A stretch of DNA of 61,214 nt from contig JACQZG010000019.1 of assembly GCA_016213935.1 (NCBI GenBank), forward strand, positions 644 through 61,857, in the 5' to 3' direction. A model generated the notes under the pieces. That model was given only the letters and a program-made list of their open reading frames with translations. It ran no database searches and was not told the origin of the DNA. The number at the start of each line of letters is the position of its first letter. Positions within the stretch are counted from its first letter, which is position 1. The translations under genes were made by a program, and so were the position numbers. The DNA comes from Nitrospirota bacterium. GTDB taxonomy: Bacteria > Nitrospirota > Thermodesulfovibrionia > UBA6902. This document shows positions 33,731 to 46,384 of the stretch, piece after piece.

Positions 33731-33979
33731 CTACCTTTCAAAGTTCCCTAAAAATTCGCCTATCTTGATGCCGAGGGAAACACACTTCACGCCGTCCAGG
33801 CAGTCATCGGAATCTTTCTTGTCGAGATAGGTTGCCATTTGATGCTTTCCTTTTTTCAATTTTACAATGTAAGAATTACTGTCGTCATCGAAATCAATAC
33901 TGACAAGTATGCGGTGCGACACGAGTTCAGGATAAATCTCGACGATCTTCTCTTTTAAAGCAACATTTGAGTAACCCAT
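33731..33979 (-). CDS. Small hypothetical protein in the ferritin cluster
   Basis: An 82-residue protein not recognised. It has predicted beta strands (SHRILVSIDFDDDSNSYIVKLKKG) and two cysteines (CLDGVKC) near the C-terminal half. No signal peptide or membrane span. It lies between two ferritin-like genes, so an oxidative-stress or iron-related role is suggested by context only. Confidence 0.65.
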   Translation of the reverse strand: MGYSNVALKEKIVEIYPELVSHRILVSIDFDDDSNSYIVKLKKGKHQMATYLDKKDSDDCLDGVKCVSLGIKIGEFLGNFER

Positions 33980-34000
33980 ATGCCTCTCCTCATAATTAAA

Positions 34001-34498
34001 CTAACCTTCGACGATACTGTGTTCATCCCACATGAACCAGTTGCCGGTATCATTCAGAAATGAGTATGTCTCGGAAAATATCGTGTAGTGCTGGCCTTCT
34101 TCGTCCGTCAGCCTTTTAAAGAGTATCTTCTCCCTGACCGTGCCTGCTCCAAGCTCAGCCTTTCTGTAGAATTCTATCCCTTCCTTCTCCATCCGCATAG
34201 CTATCATAAAGGCCTCAAGCTCGTCATCAGAGGCTTCAACCCTCTCCATCATCTTATCCTTCATGGAGCTGAAAACTGTCCTGATATTCTCAATGGGATT
34301 GATCTCTTCGATAACCGCATCTACCCCGTTAAAAATATCCGAAAGCATTGCGAGATGCCTCTTTTCATCCTCCGCGACCGTGAGAAACATCTTTTTGCCT
34401 ACCGGGTGTTTTGTCCGCCCGGCCGCTTCATTATAAAAATCTATAGCGTCCTTCTCCATTCTGATCGCAATCTCAACAGGTTTCATAGCCCCTCCCAA
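34001..34498 (-). CDS. Ferritin-like diiron protein
   Basis: A 165-residue four-helix-bundle protein. Ligand helices are visible in IRMEKDAIDFYNEAA, VAEDEKRHLAMLSDIF, MRMEKEGIEFYRKAE and TDEEGQHYTIFSE. It resembles the domain found in rubrerythrin-family proteins without a rubredoxin part. It starts at 34498, 8 bases after the nitroreductase stop, in the same operon. Confidence 0.85.
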   Translation of the reverse strand: MGGAMKPVEIAIRMEKDAIDFYNEAAGRTKHPVGKKMFLTVAEDEKRHLAMLSDIFNGVDAVIEEINPIENIRTVFSSMKDKMMERVEASDDELEAFMIAMRMEKEGIEFYRKAELGAGTVREKILFKRLTDEEGQHYTIFSETYSFLNDTGNWFMWDEHSIVEG

Positions 34499-34506
34499 TC
34501 GATGAA

Positions 34507-35130
34507 TTACTCAAAGCTTGTAAACTCTCCTATATCCCTCCTGAAGGCGCGCGGAAGCAGCTTGATATCCGATTTAAGATAACCTGCCGCGATGAGCATG
34601 GGGATCAGCTTGTCATCGGGTATCTTAAACTCCTTTTTAACGGCAGCTTCGTCAAAGCCGTCCATGGGATGCGTCTCAAGCCCGAGGCCTTTTGCCGTGA
34701 GCATAAGGTTCATGCCGAACAGCGAAGCGTTCTTGACCGCGAAGAGCTTTCTCGTGAGACTTCCGGCTTCACCGTAAAGGTTCTTCATCATGCCGAGATA
34801 TACATCTCTCATCTCAGGCTTCATATAGCCGAGCTTCTCCCAACTGTCAAGCACCCTTGCGCTGTTCTTCTCAACGGCGTCAGGGTCTGCAATAATAATA
34901 AAAACAGCGGACGCCTCCTCAACTTTGGGCTGGTCAAACGCGCATTTTCTGAGAGCTTTTTTGCGCTCAGGTGTATTCACCGCCACCAACCTCCACGGCT
35001 GAAGATTGAATGAGGACGGGGAAAGGTTTGCAAGTTCAATGAGTTCCTTCAGTTTTCCTACAGATATTTCCCTGCCGGGCTCAAAAAAATTAATGGAACG
35101 ACGTTCTTTGACCGCATTTATAATCTCCAT
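34507..35130 (-). CDS. Nitroreductase-family flavoprotein
   Basis: A 207-residue FMN-dependent oxidoreductase. The opening ERRSINFFEPGREISVGKL is the RRSxRxF-type FMN phosphate motif, followed by ANLSPSSFNLQPWRLVAV and LGLETHPMDGFDEAAVK, all family hallmarks. The physiological substrate is unknown. It heads the minus-strand operon with the ferritin-like proteins and has a good promoter with an adjacent palindrome. Confidence 0.92.
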   Translation of the reverse strand: MEIINAVKERRSINFFEPGREISVGKLKELIELANLSPSSFNLQPWRLVAVNTPERKKALRKCAFDQPKVEEASAVFIIIADPDAVEKNSARVLDSWEKLGYMKPEMRDVYLGMMKNLYGEAGSLTRKLFAVKNASLFGMNLMLTAKGLGLETHPMDGFDEAAVKKEFKIPDDKLIPMLIAAGYLKSDIKLLPRAFRRDIGEFTSFE

Positions 35131-35190
35131 GGCCGCCTCCGGTAGCTTCTTTCTTTATATTGAAATGATATCCTGTTTGCTTCAGCGCGA

Positions 35191-35208
35191 ATATGATATA
35201 TGTCATAT
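35191..35208. promoter_or_regulatory. Operator-like palindrome upstream of the nitroreductase gene
   Basis: ATATGATATATGTCATAT: ATATGA and TCATAT arms around six bases, just downstream of the predicted promoter. Confidence 0.45.
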
Positions 35209-35223
35209 GTTAAATAATATACA

Positions 35224-35251
35224 ATTTTATCATAAGATGCTTCATTGTCAA
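35224..35251 (-). promoter_or_regulatory. Promoter of the nitroreductase-ferritin operon
   Basis: On the minus strand TTGACA (35251-35246) and TAAAAT (35229-35224) are spaced 16 bases apart, about 95 bases before the gene. Confidence 0.6.
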
Positions 35252-35314
35252 TTTGCGAATCATTACGATACGATAGGTTGCTAAAATATCTTATTGTTGC
35301 GGGCGGAAAACAAC

Positions 35315-36001
35315 TCAGAACTTTGTAACGTTTGACTTCTTATACTCTGTGGGGTTGTTGGTGAAGAGAACGGTCCCGTTTTTGAGGGTTACTTTATATA
35401 CGTTCTGCCTGCTTCTGCTTGAGCCCGTACCGTTATAGATGGCGAGGACTTTCTTAACATATTGCCTCGTCTCGGGAATGTCAGGAATGCCGCCGTATTC
35501 CTCCACTGTTCTCGGCCCGGCGTTATAAGCCGCGAGCGCAAGGGGAAGGTCATTGAATTTATCCAGCATCAGCCTGAGATACCTCACCCCTCCTTCTATA
35601 TTCTCCTCAGGGTCATACGGGTTTATTACATCCATATCACTCGCGGTCAAAGGCATCAGCTGCATCAGCCCCATTGCGCCTTTGGGAGATACGGCATCAG
35701 CCCTCCAGTTTGATTCCACCGTGATTATCGCGTGCACCAGCGACGGCTCGATGCCGTAATCAGAAGACTTTCTTCTAATGATATCCGTGTAACTGCCTCT
35801 TGAGAATACAGTTCTTTCAGGCACAACTATCTCTGTTTCACCGCCTTTATCTGAGTATATCTTCTTATAATCCTTGGTTCTCGGAATATTGGTGTAATAT
35901 GCGACGCCGTTCTTGTCGACATATTTGTAAATGTCGCAATACGCGGAAGTTGCGGCAGATAACATAAATATAAAAAGCCCTGTGATTATGCCTCTCGCCA
36001 T
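35315..36001 (-). CDS. Lytic transglycosylase with DUF4124 N-terminus
   Basis: A 228-residue exported protein. It has an N-terminal signal peptide (about 1-22), then a DUF4124 segment (DIYKYVDKNGVAYYTNIP), then a soluble lytic transglycosylase domain with the catalytic glutamate in VHAIITVESNWRADAVSPKG and the GLMQLMP and AYNAGPRTV motifs. It cleaves peptidoglycan glycan strands. A second short DUF4124-like piece (VYKVTLKNGTVLFTNNP) lies at the C-terminus. Confidence 0.93.
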   Translation of the reverse strand: MARGIITGLFIFMLSAATSAYCDIYKYVDKNGVAYYTNIPRTKDYKKIYSDKGGETEIVVPERTVFSRGSYTDIIRRKSSDYGIEPSLVHAIITVESNWRADAVSPKGAMGLMQLMPLTASDMDVINPYDPEENIEGGVRYLRLMLDKFNDLPLALAAYNAGPRTVEEYGGIPDIPETRQYVKKVLAIYNGTGSSRSRQNVYKVTLKNGTVLFTNNPTEYKKSNVTKF

Positions 36002-36050
36002 AAAAAAACTATACCACGCTTAAGGTGAAAGGGTCAATGTAAATCTCCTG

Positions 36051-37397
36051 CTAAGCGCTTATATCCATTTCGCCGATTAACAAACTCGGCGAACCTGCCC
36101 TGCCGTAAAACTTTAAGTCTGAACCGGTTTCAACCACATTTTTAAACATTTCAAGGAGATTGCCCGATATGACGGCCTCGCTGAAGGGATACGAAACAGA
36201 GCCGCCTTCGATCATAAGTCCCGATATGCCTATTGAAAAATCTCCGGAGACCGGATTAGCGGTATGAGCCCCCATGACGCTTGTGACGAGAATGCCTTTA
36301 TCAAGAGAAGAGACAAAAGATGATTTGTCCTTGCCTCCCTCAGCAGGCCTGATAAATAAATTTGTAATGCCGATTCCGGGGAGGCCTTTCGCCGAACCCC
36401 TTACGGCATTGCCTGTTGAGGCTGTGCCGGCCTTCTTTGCCGTGTATGAGTTGTGAAGAAAACCCAGAAGCGTTCCGCCTGACACCAAAACTTTTCTCTG
36501 AGCGGCGACGCCCTCGTCATCGAGAGGAAAGGACCCGTTTCCCCACGGCATAAGTGCGTCATCTTCGATATGTATGACCTTGCTTGCGACAGCCCGCCCT
36601 TCTTTTCCCGCAAAAAAAGACCTTTTCTTCTGCACGGCATCTGCTGAAAAAGAGGCGCTCAGGACTTCGAGAAATTCCACTGCAATATCAGGCGGCAGGA
36701 TAACAGGAAGCTTTTCCGCGGCTATTTTTCGCGGCCCGATAAGCTCTATCGCCCGTTGCGCCGCGTTTACTGCGACGCTGCCCAAATTAATATCTGAGAG
36801 CCTCCTGCACACGGTAAAATCAGAAGCTATCTGGCTCTCCCCCTTTTCGTCCTGCGCAAAGGCGGTAACCTGCGCCGATACGGCGCTCTTTTTATATGAA
36901 TGATTTATCCCGGCTGAATTGATTATCAGTGTATCAGAGAGGCTGAAGCTGACCTCTGCCTTTCTAACCTTTTTTATCTTTTCATCATATTGAAGCGCAT
37001 TTTTTTCAAGCGACAAGGCTCCGCTTATCAGCCATTCCTCCTTGAGAGACCCGATTATGCTGTCATAGAGCGGAATATCAGCTGGAACCGCGGACGCGGG
37101 GATCGTGTTATACGCGTCTTCATCAGACCATTCAAGGCATTCGACAGCCCTCCTGACTATTCCCTCAATACCGTTGGCGCCTGTTACATAAGAGAAGCCG
37201 AGCCTATTGTTCTTTAATACTCTCAGAGCTATCTCAGCTCCATGAGAGGCTTCGAGAGCCTCAACCTCTCCGTCCTTTGCCTCAACGGATGTGCCGCGTC
37301 CCGACCGTATAAAGACTTCCGCGGCCTCAGCGCCTGCCCTGAGGGCCTGCTTCATGATATCTTCAGCTAAATTAAGATCATCCATATGCAGCGTCAT
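36051..37397 (-). CDS. pmbA: TldD/PmbA-family metalloprotease, PmbA type
   Basis: A 448-residue PmbA (TldE) protein. Hallmarks are the N-terminal AEVFIRSGRGTSVEAKDGEVE, the central VILPPDIAVEFLEVLSASFS, and the C-terminal GNPVSGDFS-type motif ANPVSGDFSIGISGLMIE. PmbA works with TldD, which holds the zinc site, to degrade peptides; tldD is not in the window. It lies in the kdsB-pyrG-eno-ftsB-queD run. Confidence 0.92.
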   Translation of the reverse strand: MTLHMDDLNLAEDIMKQALRAGAEAAEVFIRSGRGTSVEAKDGEVEALEASHGAEIALRVLKNNRLGFSYVTGANGIEGIVRRAVECLEWSDEDAYNTIPASAVPADIPLYDSIIGSLKEEWLISGALSLEKNALQYDEKIKKVRKAEVSFSLSDTLIINSAGINHSYKKSAVSAQVTAFAQDEKGESQIASDFTVCRRLSDINLGSVAVNAAQRAIELIGPRKIAAEKLPVILPPDIAVEFLEVLSASFSADAVQKKRSFFAGKEGRAVASKVIHIEDDALMPWGNGSFPLDDEGVAAQRKVLVSGGTLLGFLHNSYTAKKAGTASTGNAVRGSAKGLPGIGITNLFIRPAEGGKDKSSFVSSLDKGILVTSVMGAHTANPVSGDFSIGISGLMIEGGSVSYPFSEAVISGNLLEMFKNVVETGSDLKFYGRAGSPSLLIGEMDISA

Positions 37398-37430
37398 TTT
37401 GGAATTGCGATAAAGAGAACCGTACCGGGG

Positions 37431-37799
37431 CTACTCAAAATATGTTGCAGAGGCCGTCTCTGATTCCCATACGGTAACCGAGGTGCAGGATATGTTTCTG
37501 TTATCTAACTTCTTCCTTAGAGAATCAAATATCCATTTCGCGATGTTCTCGGAAGAGGGGTTGATCTCGGTAAACGGGAAAAGCTCATTAAGAAGAGCAT
37601 GGTCAAGCGGCATTATAACCTCATTCGTAACATTCTTGAGGTCGTTGAAATCAATGGCGAGCCCGATTTCATTAAGGTACTGCGCCGCCACGGTAACCTG
37701 AACCCTCCAGTTATGGCCGTGCATCGCCTCACACTTGCCCTTGTAGCCTCTAAGCTGATGCGCTGCCGCAAACTGCGATTCTATGGTCAGTTCATACAT
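37431..37799 (-). CDS. queD: 6-carboxy-5,6,7,8-tetrahydropterin synthase
   Basis: A 122-residue QueD, second enzyme of queuosine precursor synthesis. The zinc ligands H14, H27 and H29 and catalytic C23 are in the AAAHQLRGYKGKCEAMHGHN region, followed by DFNDLKN and DHALLNE. It is short but complete. Other queuosine genes are not in the window. Confidence 0.94.
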   Translation of the reverse strand: MYELTIESQFAAAHQLRGYKGKCEAMHGHNWRVQVTVAAQYLNEIGLAIDFNDLKNVTNEVIMPLDHALLNELFPFTEINPSSENIAKWIFDSLRKKLDNRNISCTSVTVWESETASATYFE

Positions 37800-37813
37800 A
37801 ATTCGTCACCGTG

Positions 37814-38134
37814 TCAACGTTTATCCTCGAATTTAAAGATAAGCTCGCCGTCTTTTGTAAGCCCCTGGTCTCTTGCTTTCTGCTCCATGATGTCCGGGTT
37901 CTCCTTCATCTCCCCGACCTCTCCCTCTATGTCGCGGTTCTGTTGAAGTATCTTCGCATTCTCGTACGATATCTTCTCTTTGTCCGATTTGAGCTTAAGA
38001 TATCTCAGAAGCCCTTTCTCGCCGAAGACGATTGTGACGGTGATGTATATAAATGCCAATATGAGGAGCGTAAGAATAACGAGCTTCCGCACCATCCTGC
38101 TCTGGTCAACCTGCCGTTTGCGAACGTTCAGCAT
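37814..38134 (-). CDS. ftsB: FtsB/DivIC-type septum formation protein
   Basis: A 106-residue protein with one membrane span (about 18-38, VILTLLILAFIYITVTIVFG), then a coiled coil, then the short C-terminal MEQKARDQGLTKDGELIFKF typical of FtsB. It is a divisome component acting with FtsL and FtsQ. It follows eno by 17 bases, the order seen in many bacteria. Confidence 0.88.
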   Translation of the reverse strand: MLNVRKRQVDQSRMVRKLVILTLLILAFIYITVTIVFGEKGLLRYLKLKSDKEKISYENAKILQQNRDIEGEVGEMKENPDIMEQKARDQGLTKDGELIFKFEDKR

Positions 38135-38151
38135 AGTCAGCCTCAGTTCCG

Positions 38152-41824
<3,673 letters not shown>

Positions 41825-41949
41825 GCTATAGTTTACACTTAAAAATCTAAAATGTAAATTATAGATATACATAGGCAAATCATATAGATAGAAGCATGTT
41901 TATGGTATAGTAATCCAATGTTTTTACAGGATGTCATCTGCCAAAAATA

Positions 41950-43527
41950 ATGAGACTCCTTCTCCTTTCCGTACAGTCAAACGCCTACCTAACGGGGCTC
42001 AAGTATCTTGCCGCGAACGCTAAAGCATGCGGCCATGAGGCAAAGATACTTCACCTGCCGGGATATTTTGAAAGCGCCCTTGACCCTGCAGTTGAGGCTT
42101 TCATAAAAGAATTCGACCCTCACCTCATAGGGATAAGCCTCATGTCCATCGAATATTACCCCACAATAAACCTGACTCGCCTCCTTAAAGCAAAGTTCAG
42201 CGCGCCTGTCATATGGGGAGGAGTGCACGCGGTAATAAAGCCTGAGGACTGCCTTAAACACTCTGATTACATCTGCTGCGGAGAGGGGGAAAGAGCGATA
42301 GTATCACTTCTTGAGCATCTGAGGGACAAGGGCAGGGATATTCCCCCTTCAATTCCGAATATATGGGCAAATCATAAAGGCGATTATATTAAAACCCAGC
42401 CTTCCATGCCAGAATCTGACCTCGACAGTTTCCCTATGCAGGAATACCTGCCAAAATACTTTTATGTGCTTCACAAAGGAAAGATATACAACTATTCGGA
42501 AAACCCTCGCATATTCCGCAAGCACGCGCTCTACGGCGGAACATGCCACATGATGATAACGACAAGGGGATGCCCCTTTAACTGCGGTTACTGCGCAAAC
42601 TCCTACCTGAGCAAGGTCTACGGAAGAAAGATAAGAAAGAGGTCTGTCGATAACTGTATGGCCGAGCTTAAAGAGGTCAAGAAAGACCCTTATGTCCTGT
42701 ACATTAATTTTGAGGATGACTGCTTCTTCTCGCACAGCCGCGAATGGATAAGCGAATTCTGCAAAGAGTACAAAAAGCATATTGACCTTCCCTTTATGGT
42801 GAGGGCGATACCAACTCTCCTCGACAGGGAGAAGCTCTCGATGCTGGACAAGGCAGACTTAAGCTGGATAATCATGGGCGTGCAGTCCGGAAGCGACCGC
42901 GTTAATCATGAGATATACAGGAGGGAGATAAAATTCGAATCCGTGAGAAAGGCCGCGGAGATGCTCACTGAGTTCAGGGTTGTGCCGTATTATGAAATGA
43001 TAACAGACAACCCGTATGAAACAGAGAGGGATTCCATGGAAACGATAAAAGCGATGGCAAGCCTTAAAAAGTTTTACACAATCTCCCTCTCACATCTCAC
43101 ATTCTTCCCCGGCACGCCTCTTACGGAAAGGGCTCTCAGCGAGGGCATAGCAGACCCTGACGCCTATCTTCACAGGTACATGGTTGATATTAACAAGACG
43201 TACTATAACAAGCTCCTGAGCATGACGCCTTATATACCGCGAAGCATTGTGAAATTCCTGAACAAGCCCGAAGCGTCAAGAACAGCTAAGCACACTTTAT
43301 TGCTCAAGTGCCTGCACTTTACTGTTAAGAGAACGATTGAACCCGCGATATACCTTTACCTGATAATGAGGTCATTGAATTACAACATTATATGGACGCT
43401 TCGCACAGTGCAGGGCAACTGGAGGTCGGCGATGTCGAAGTTCATATCGAATTACCTCGGAAAGAACGACCTCAAATACGGGATGAAGCTCACATCCTTC
43501 AAGGAAAAAGAACTCGGCAAGCTGTAA
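41950..43527 (+). CDS. B12-binding-type radical SAM protein, function unknown
   Basis: A 525-residue radical SAM enzyme with an N-terminal cobalamin-binding-like Rossmann domain (HLIGISLMSIEYYPT) and the cluster motif TTRGCPFNCGYCANS (CxxxCxxC). The C-terminal 120 residues include a hydrophobic segment (AIYLYLIMRSLN). The subgroup often modifies lipids, sugars or antibiotics; no substrate can be named. It is flanked by divergently placed genes and is not obviously in an operon. Confidence 0.85.
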   Translation: MRLLLLSVQSNAYLTGLKYLAANAKACGHEAKILHLPGYFESALDPAVEAFIKEFDPHLIGISLMSIEYYPTINLTRLLKAKFSAPVIWGGVHAVIKPEDCLKHSDYICCGEGERAIVSLLEHLRDKGRDIPPSIPNIWANHKGDYIKTQPSMPESDLDSFPMQEYLPKYFYVLHKGKIYNYSENPRIFRKHALYGGTCHMMITTRGCPFNCGYCANSYLSKVYGRKIRKRSVDNCMAELKEVKKDPYVLYINFEDDCFFSHSREWISEFCKEYKKHIDLPFMVRAIPTLLDREKLSMLDKADLSWIIMGVQSGSDRVNHEIYRREIKFESVRKAAEMLTEFRVVPYYEMITDNPYETERDSMETIKAMASLKKFYTISLSHLTFFPGTPLTERALSEGIADPDAYLHRYMVDINKTYYNKLLSMTPYIPRSIVKFLNKPEASRTAKHTLLLKCLHFTVKRTIEPAIYLYLIMRSLNYNIIWTLRTVQGNWRSAMSKFISNYLGKNDLKYGMKLTSFKEKELGKL

Positions 43528-43536
43528 TCTTGTTCT

Positions 43537-43935
43537 TCAGGGAACGCAGATGAAACTCTGCTCCTTGAAATGCGGGTCAAAGGTAAATACCGTCCTGATT
43601 CCCAAATTGCGCATAATCTCAAAACTTGTGCAGTCAACAAGGCTGAGCCTGCGTCTTGAAGAGGCCAGCAAAGCGCTTACCCCTGATCTGTGAACACCCG
43701 AATTTATCCACTCTATATTTACAACCGGCAGGACGTCCTCATGAAAAGCCCTGACGGCTTCCATCCCGAGACGATTCTGTATAAGGGCAAAACATTCCAC
43801 AAGAATATAATCGGATGTTACAAGGATATTTTCAGGATTAAGCATGCTGCTCCATGCATTTTTAGCTTTCTTGTGATTTGAGTCATTGCTGTCAAGAAGT
43901 GCAAAAAAGGCCGACGTGTCGATAAATATTCTCAT
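43537..43935 (-). CDS. PIN-domain toxin
   Basis: A 132-residue PIN ribonuclease with MRIFIDTSAFFALLD, the acidic DYILVECFALIQ helix, and SLVDCTSFEIM. It overlaps the antitoxin stop by four bases (ATGA). The last residues are a short FICVP tail. Target unknown. Confidence 0.87.
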   Translation of the reverse strand: MRIFIDTSAFFALLDSNDSNHKKAKNAWSSMLNPENILVTSDYILVECFALIQNRLGMEAVRAFHEDVLPVVNIEWINSGVHRSGVSALLASSRRRLSLVDCTSFEIMRNLGIRTVFTFDPHFKEQSFICVP

Positions 43936-44180
43936 CTGCCAAATGCCTCGCCGAGATATTTATCGTGCTTCCCTGAAATATCTTTCTTCCCTGAACTGAA
44001 CCTTCCGGCAGTTCCCATAGCCCGCTTGTATCTCTCATCCGAGTCAACGATCGTGCTTGTTTTTAAAATAACATCAACAGACCGCCTTATAAGCTCCGCG
44101 ACGGAAAGATGCCTCGATGCCGCGATCTTTTTCAACCCCTTTGCCTGTTCTTCGGTAAGCTGAATCTGAGTCCGCACCAT
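43932..44180 (-). CDS. Ribbon-helix-helix antitoxin
   Basis: An 82-residue antitoxin beginning MVRTQIQLTEEQAKGLKKIA, a CopG-type ribbon-helix-helix, with a C-terminal tail ending GKHDKYLGEAFGR. ATG 44180 with an AGGAGG site fits the family start; longer upstream frames do not. Two TGATAACA copies upstream are likely its operator. Confidence 0.87.
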   Translation of the reverse strand: MVRTQIQLTEEQAKGLKKIAASRHLSVAELIRRSVDVILKTSTIVDSDERYKRAMGTAGRFSSGKKDISGKHDKYLGEAFGR

Positions 44181-44191
44181 ATTGCCTCCTG

Positions 44192-44219
44192 TGATAACAC
44201 TTTTGATTAAATGATAACA
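44192..44219. promoter_or_regulatory. Direct-repeat operator of the RHH-PIN pair
   Basis: TGATAACA occurs at 44192-44199 and 44212-44219, 20 bases apart (two helical turns), just upstream of the antitoxin start. Suited to cooperative autorepression by the RHH protein. Confidence 0.5.
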
Positions 44220-44412
44220 GATTGCTTGAATAACGTCAAAATGCGAGTGATCCGTTTTGTTCAATCCCGTACTGTCGCAGTTTGCCATAAGCCGGGGAAA
44301 AAGGCGGAAAAGACGTTTTATGTAGCAATATAGTAATTGAGCGGGCACTTGAATCACGGCGATACAGAAGGCGAATGTCGGCAGTAACTTAAGAGGGGGC
44401 GAGGAGGAATCA

Positions 44413-45462
44413 TCATATTTTTGTCATTCCTGAATAAATCCCCTCAATCTTCGAGTAGACATCCCCCGAATCAGGCACTGCCGACGGGGATAAATCCTTA
44501 GTAAGAATTTCATTCATGAGGTGCGAACATATCTCGGTAACATCCCCTTCCTTCACAAGCGTAAAGCTAAGAGGAAATATGACATCTCCCAAAACCACAG
44601 ACGGCCTTTTCATGCATACGGCAATGTCAGTAAAAAGCGTCTTTCCGTCGCAGCTTAAAGGCCTGATAACCATATGTGCGGCACTATAAGCTAAAGAAAG
44701 CCCCTTGAAATTTTCCGCGCCTATAAAGATGATATTGCCTGACAACTTGCTTCCCGTCTCATTAATCACATGCTCGAGTTTTGAAGAGAACTTTTCTGCA
44801 AAGGATATGATGACGCCTGTTTCATCCGTAAGGTATTTTGTTAAAAGCGTGCTAAGAATATTGAACGCAAGCGAAGGAAACCTCATATTCGAAAAGAGGA
44901 GCACCCTCTTTTTATCCTTTATCTTTTCAAGCCTGCTGTCAGTCCTATTACTTGCTTCTGCCGGAGGCATAACTGCAGTGGGGATGATGCTGAACTTGTC
45001 TTTCGCTTTGTAATGAAGCGACGCCACGTCATATGTGTGCCTGTCGCCGCAGATAACCTTCTTCGCAAATGAGAATGAAAGGTGCAGTAACTGCTGCCCC
45101 CCCATTTTGCTCCTGAGCTGGCCGAAGACAGAGAAGAGTTCAGGATGGAGCGTGATAAATATATCGGCAAACATGAGCCTGCCGAGGAATGCCGCTGTGA
45201 CCATCTTCATCAGTCCCGGCCGTGTATAACCTTTCGTGAGGAAATGTATAGCGTCTTTCCCGAATCCGAGCCTGATAACTTTTAATATAAATCCAACGTA
45301 ACTATTGTTGTCGGAGATACCCTTCTCAATGGAAGGGTTATGAGATATGTTGATGACAGAGCAACTGTGGCCTTCAGCGGTCAATCTTTTGTAGAGAGAA
45401 ATATTATGAAGGCTCTCTTCTTCGTATGACGGAGCGAAAGTCCCTATCAGAAGTATCTTCAT
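44413..45462 (-). CDS. GT4-like glycosyltransferase
   Basis: A 349-residue protein with an N-terminal Rossmann start MKILLIGTFAPSYEEESLHN, KRVLLFSNMRFPSL in the middle and a C-terminal nucleotide-sugar region. It is a divergent GT-B-fold glycosyltransferase, probably for surface polysaccharide. It starts 8 bases after pyrD, so it may be the last gene of the pyr transcript. Confidence 0.7.
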   Translation of the reverse strand: MKILLIGTFAPSYEEESLHNISLYKRLTAEGHSCSVINISHNPSIEKGISDNNSYVGFILKVIRLGFGKDAIHFLTKGYTRPGLMKMVTAAFLGRLMFADIFITLHPELFSVFGQLRSKMGGQQLLHLSFSFAKKVICGDRHTYDVASLHYKAKDKFSIIPTAVMPPAEASNRTDSRLEKIKDKKRVLLFSNMRFPSLAFNILSTLLTKYLTDETGVIISFAEKFSSKLEHVINETGSKLSGNIIFIGAENFKGLSLAYSAAHMVIRPLSCDGKTLFTDIAVCMKRPSVVLGDVIFPLSFTLVKEGDVTEICSHLMNEILTKDLSPSAVPDSGDVYSKIEGIYSGMTKI

Positions 45463-45469
45463 ATAATCA

Positions 45470-46384
45470 TCACCCGCAGATCAATGAACCTCTGAGTTCA
45501 TCGATTGAGTTTATGCCTTCATCTGACATGTACTTCTCAATCCCTTCAAGGACATTCATTGACGCGAGAGGCGTCACAAAGTTGCCCGTGCCTACGGCTA
45601 TCGCACTCGCTCCTGCTATGATGAATTCAACAGCGTCATCGGCAGTCACTATGCCGCCCATGCCTATAACAGGTATCTTTACCGCATTATAACACTCCCA
45701 AACCATCCTGACCGCGACCGGCCTTATCGCGGGGCCAGAAAGCCCTCCCTTTATATTCGCGAGCCTGGGGCGTCTCGTCTTTATATCAACTGCCATGCCC
45801 GTTATCGTGTTTATCAGCGAGACCGCGTCAGCGCCCGCGTCTTCCGCGACTTTTGCCATTTGCGCGATGTCCGTGACATTTGGCGAGAGCTTTACAATAA
45901 GATTCAGCGAAGTGGATTTTCTGACGGCGTTTACGACTTTGGCGGTCACCTTCGGGTCTGTTCCGAATATGCTCCAGCCCTCCTCCTTGTTCGGGCATGA
46001 AATGTTCATCTCGAGGGCGTGAATTCCGTCAGCGGAGCTTAGGATCTCAGCCGCCTCGACATATTCCTCTATCGTATCGCCGAAGAAATTCACCACGACA
46101 GTTGTGTCATGCTTTCTAAGGAAAGGGAGTTTCTCATTTATGAACTTCTCTGCACCGATATTCTGAAGCCCTATGGAATTAAGCATTCCGGCCGGAGTTT
46201 CAACTATACGGGGCGGCGGGTTGCCTTGTTTAGGTTTAAGCGAAAGCCCTTTCACCACAACCGCTCCGAGCCTGCCGATATCGAAATATTCCGCGAACTC
46301 GTCGCCGTAGCCGAATGTGCCCGAGGCAGTCATGACGGGATTCTTGAGCTTGATCTTTCCTATGCTGACAGACAGGTCAATCAC
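45470..46384 (-). CDS. pyrD: Dihydroorotate dehydrogenase B, catalytic subunit
   Basis: A class 1B enzyme oxidising dihydroorotate to orotate with FMN. Family motifs include VMTASGTFGYGDEF, catalytic cysteine in EMNISCPN, and IGMGGIVTADDAVEFIIAGA. The GTG start at 46384 follows GGGAGA and overlaps the pyrK stop by four bases; a longer frame to 46426 is less likely. It works with PyrK, which passes electrons to NAD. Confidence 0.96.
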   Translation of the reverse strand: MIDLSVSIGKIKLKNPVMTASGTFGYGDEFAEYFDIGRLGAVVVKGLSLKPKQGNPPPRIVETPAGMLNSIGLQNIGAEKFINEKLPFLRKHDTTVVVNFFGDTIEEYVEAAEILSSADGIHALEMNISCPNKEEGWSIFGTDPKVTAKVVNAVRKSTSLNLIVKLSPNVTDIAQMAKVAEDAGADAVSLINTITGMAVDIKTRRPRLANIKGGLSGPAIRPVAVRMVWECYNAVKIPVIGMGGIVTADDAVEFIIAGASAIAVGTGNFVTPLASMNVLEGIEKYMSDEGINSIDELRGSLICG

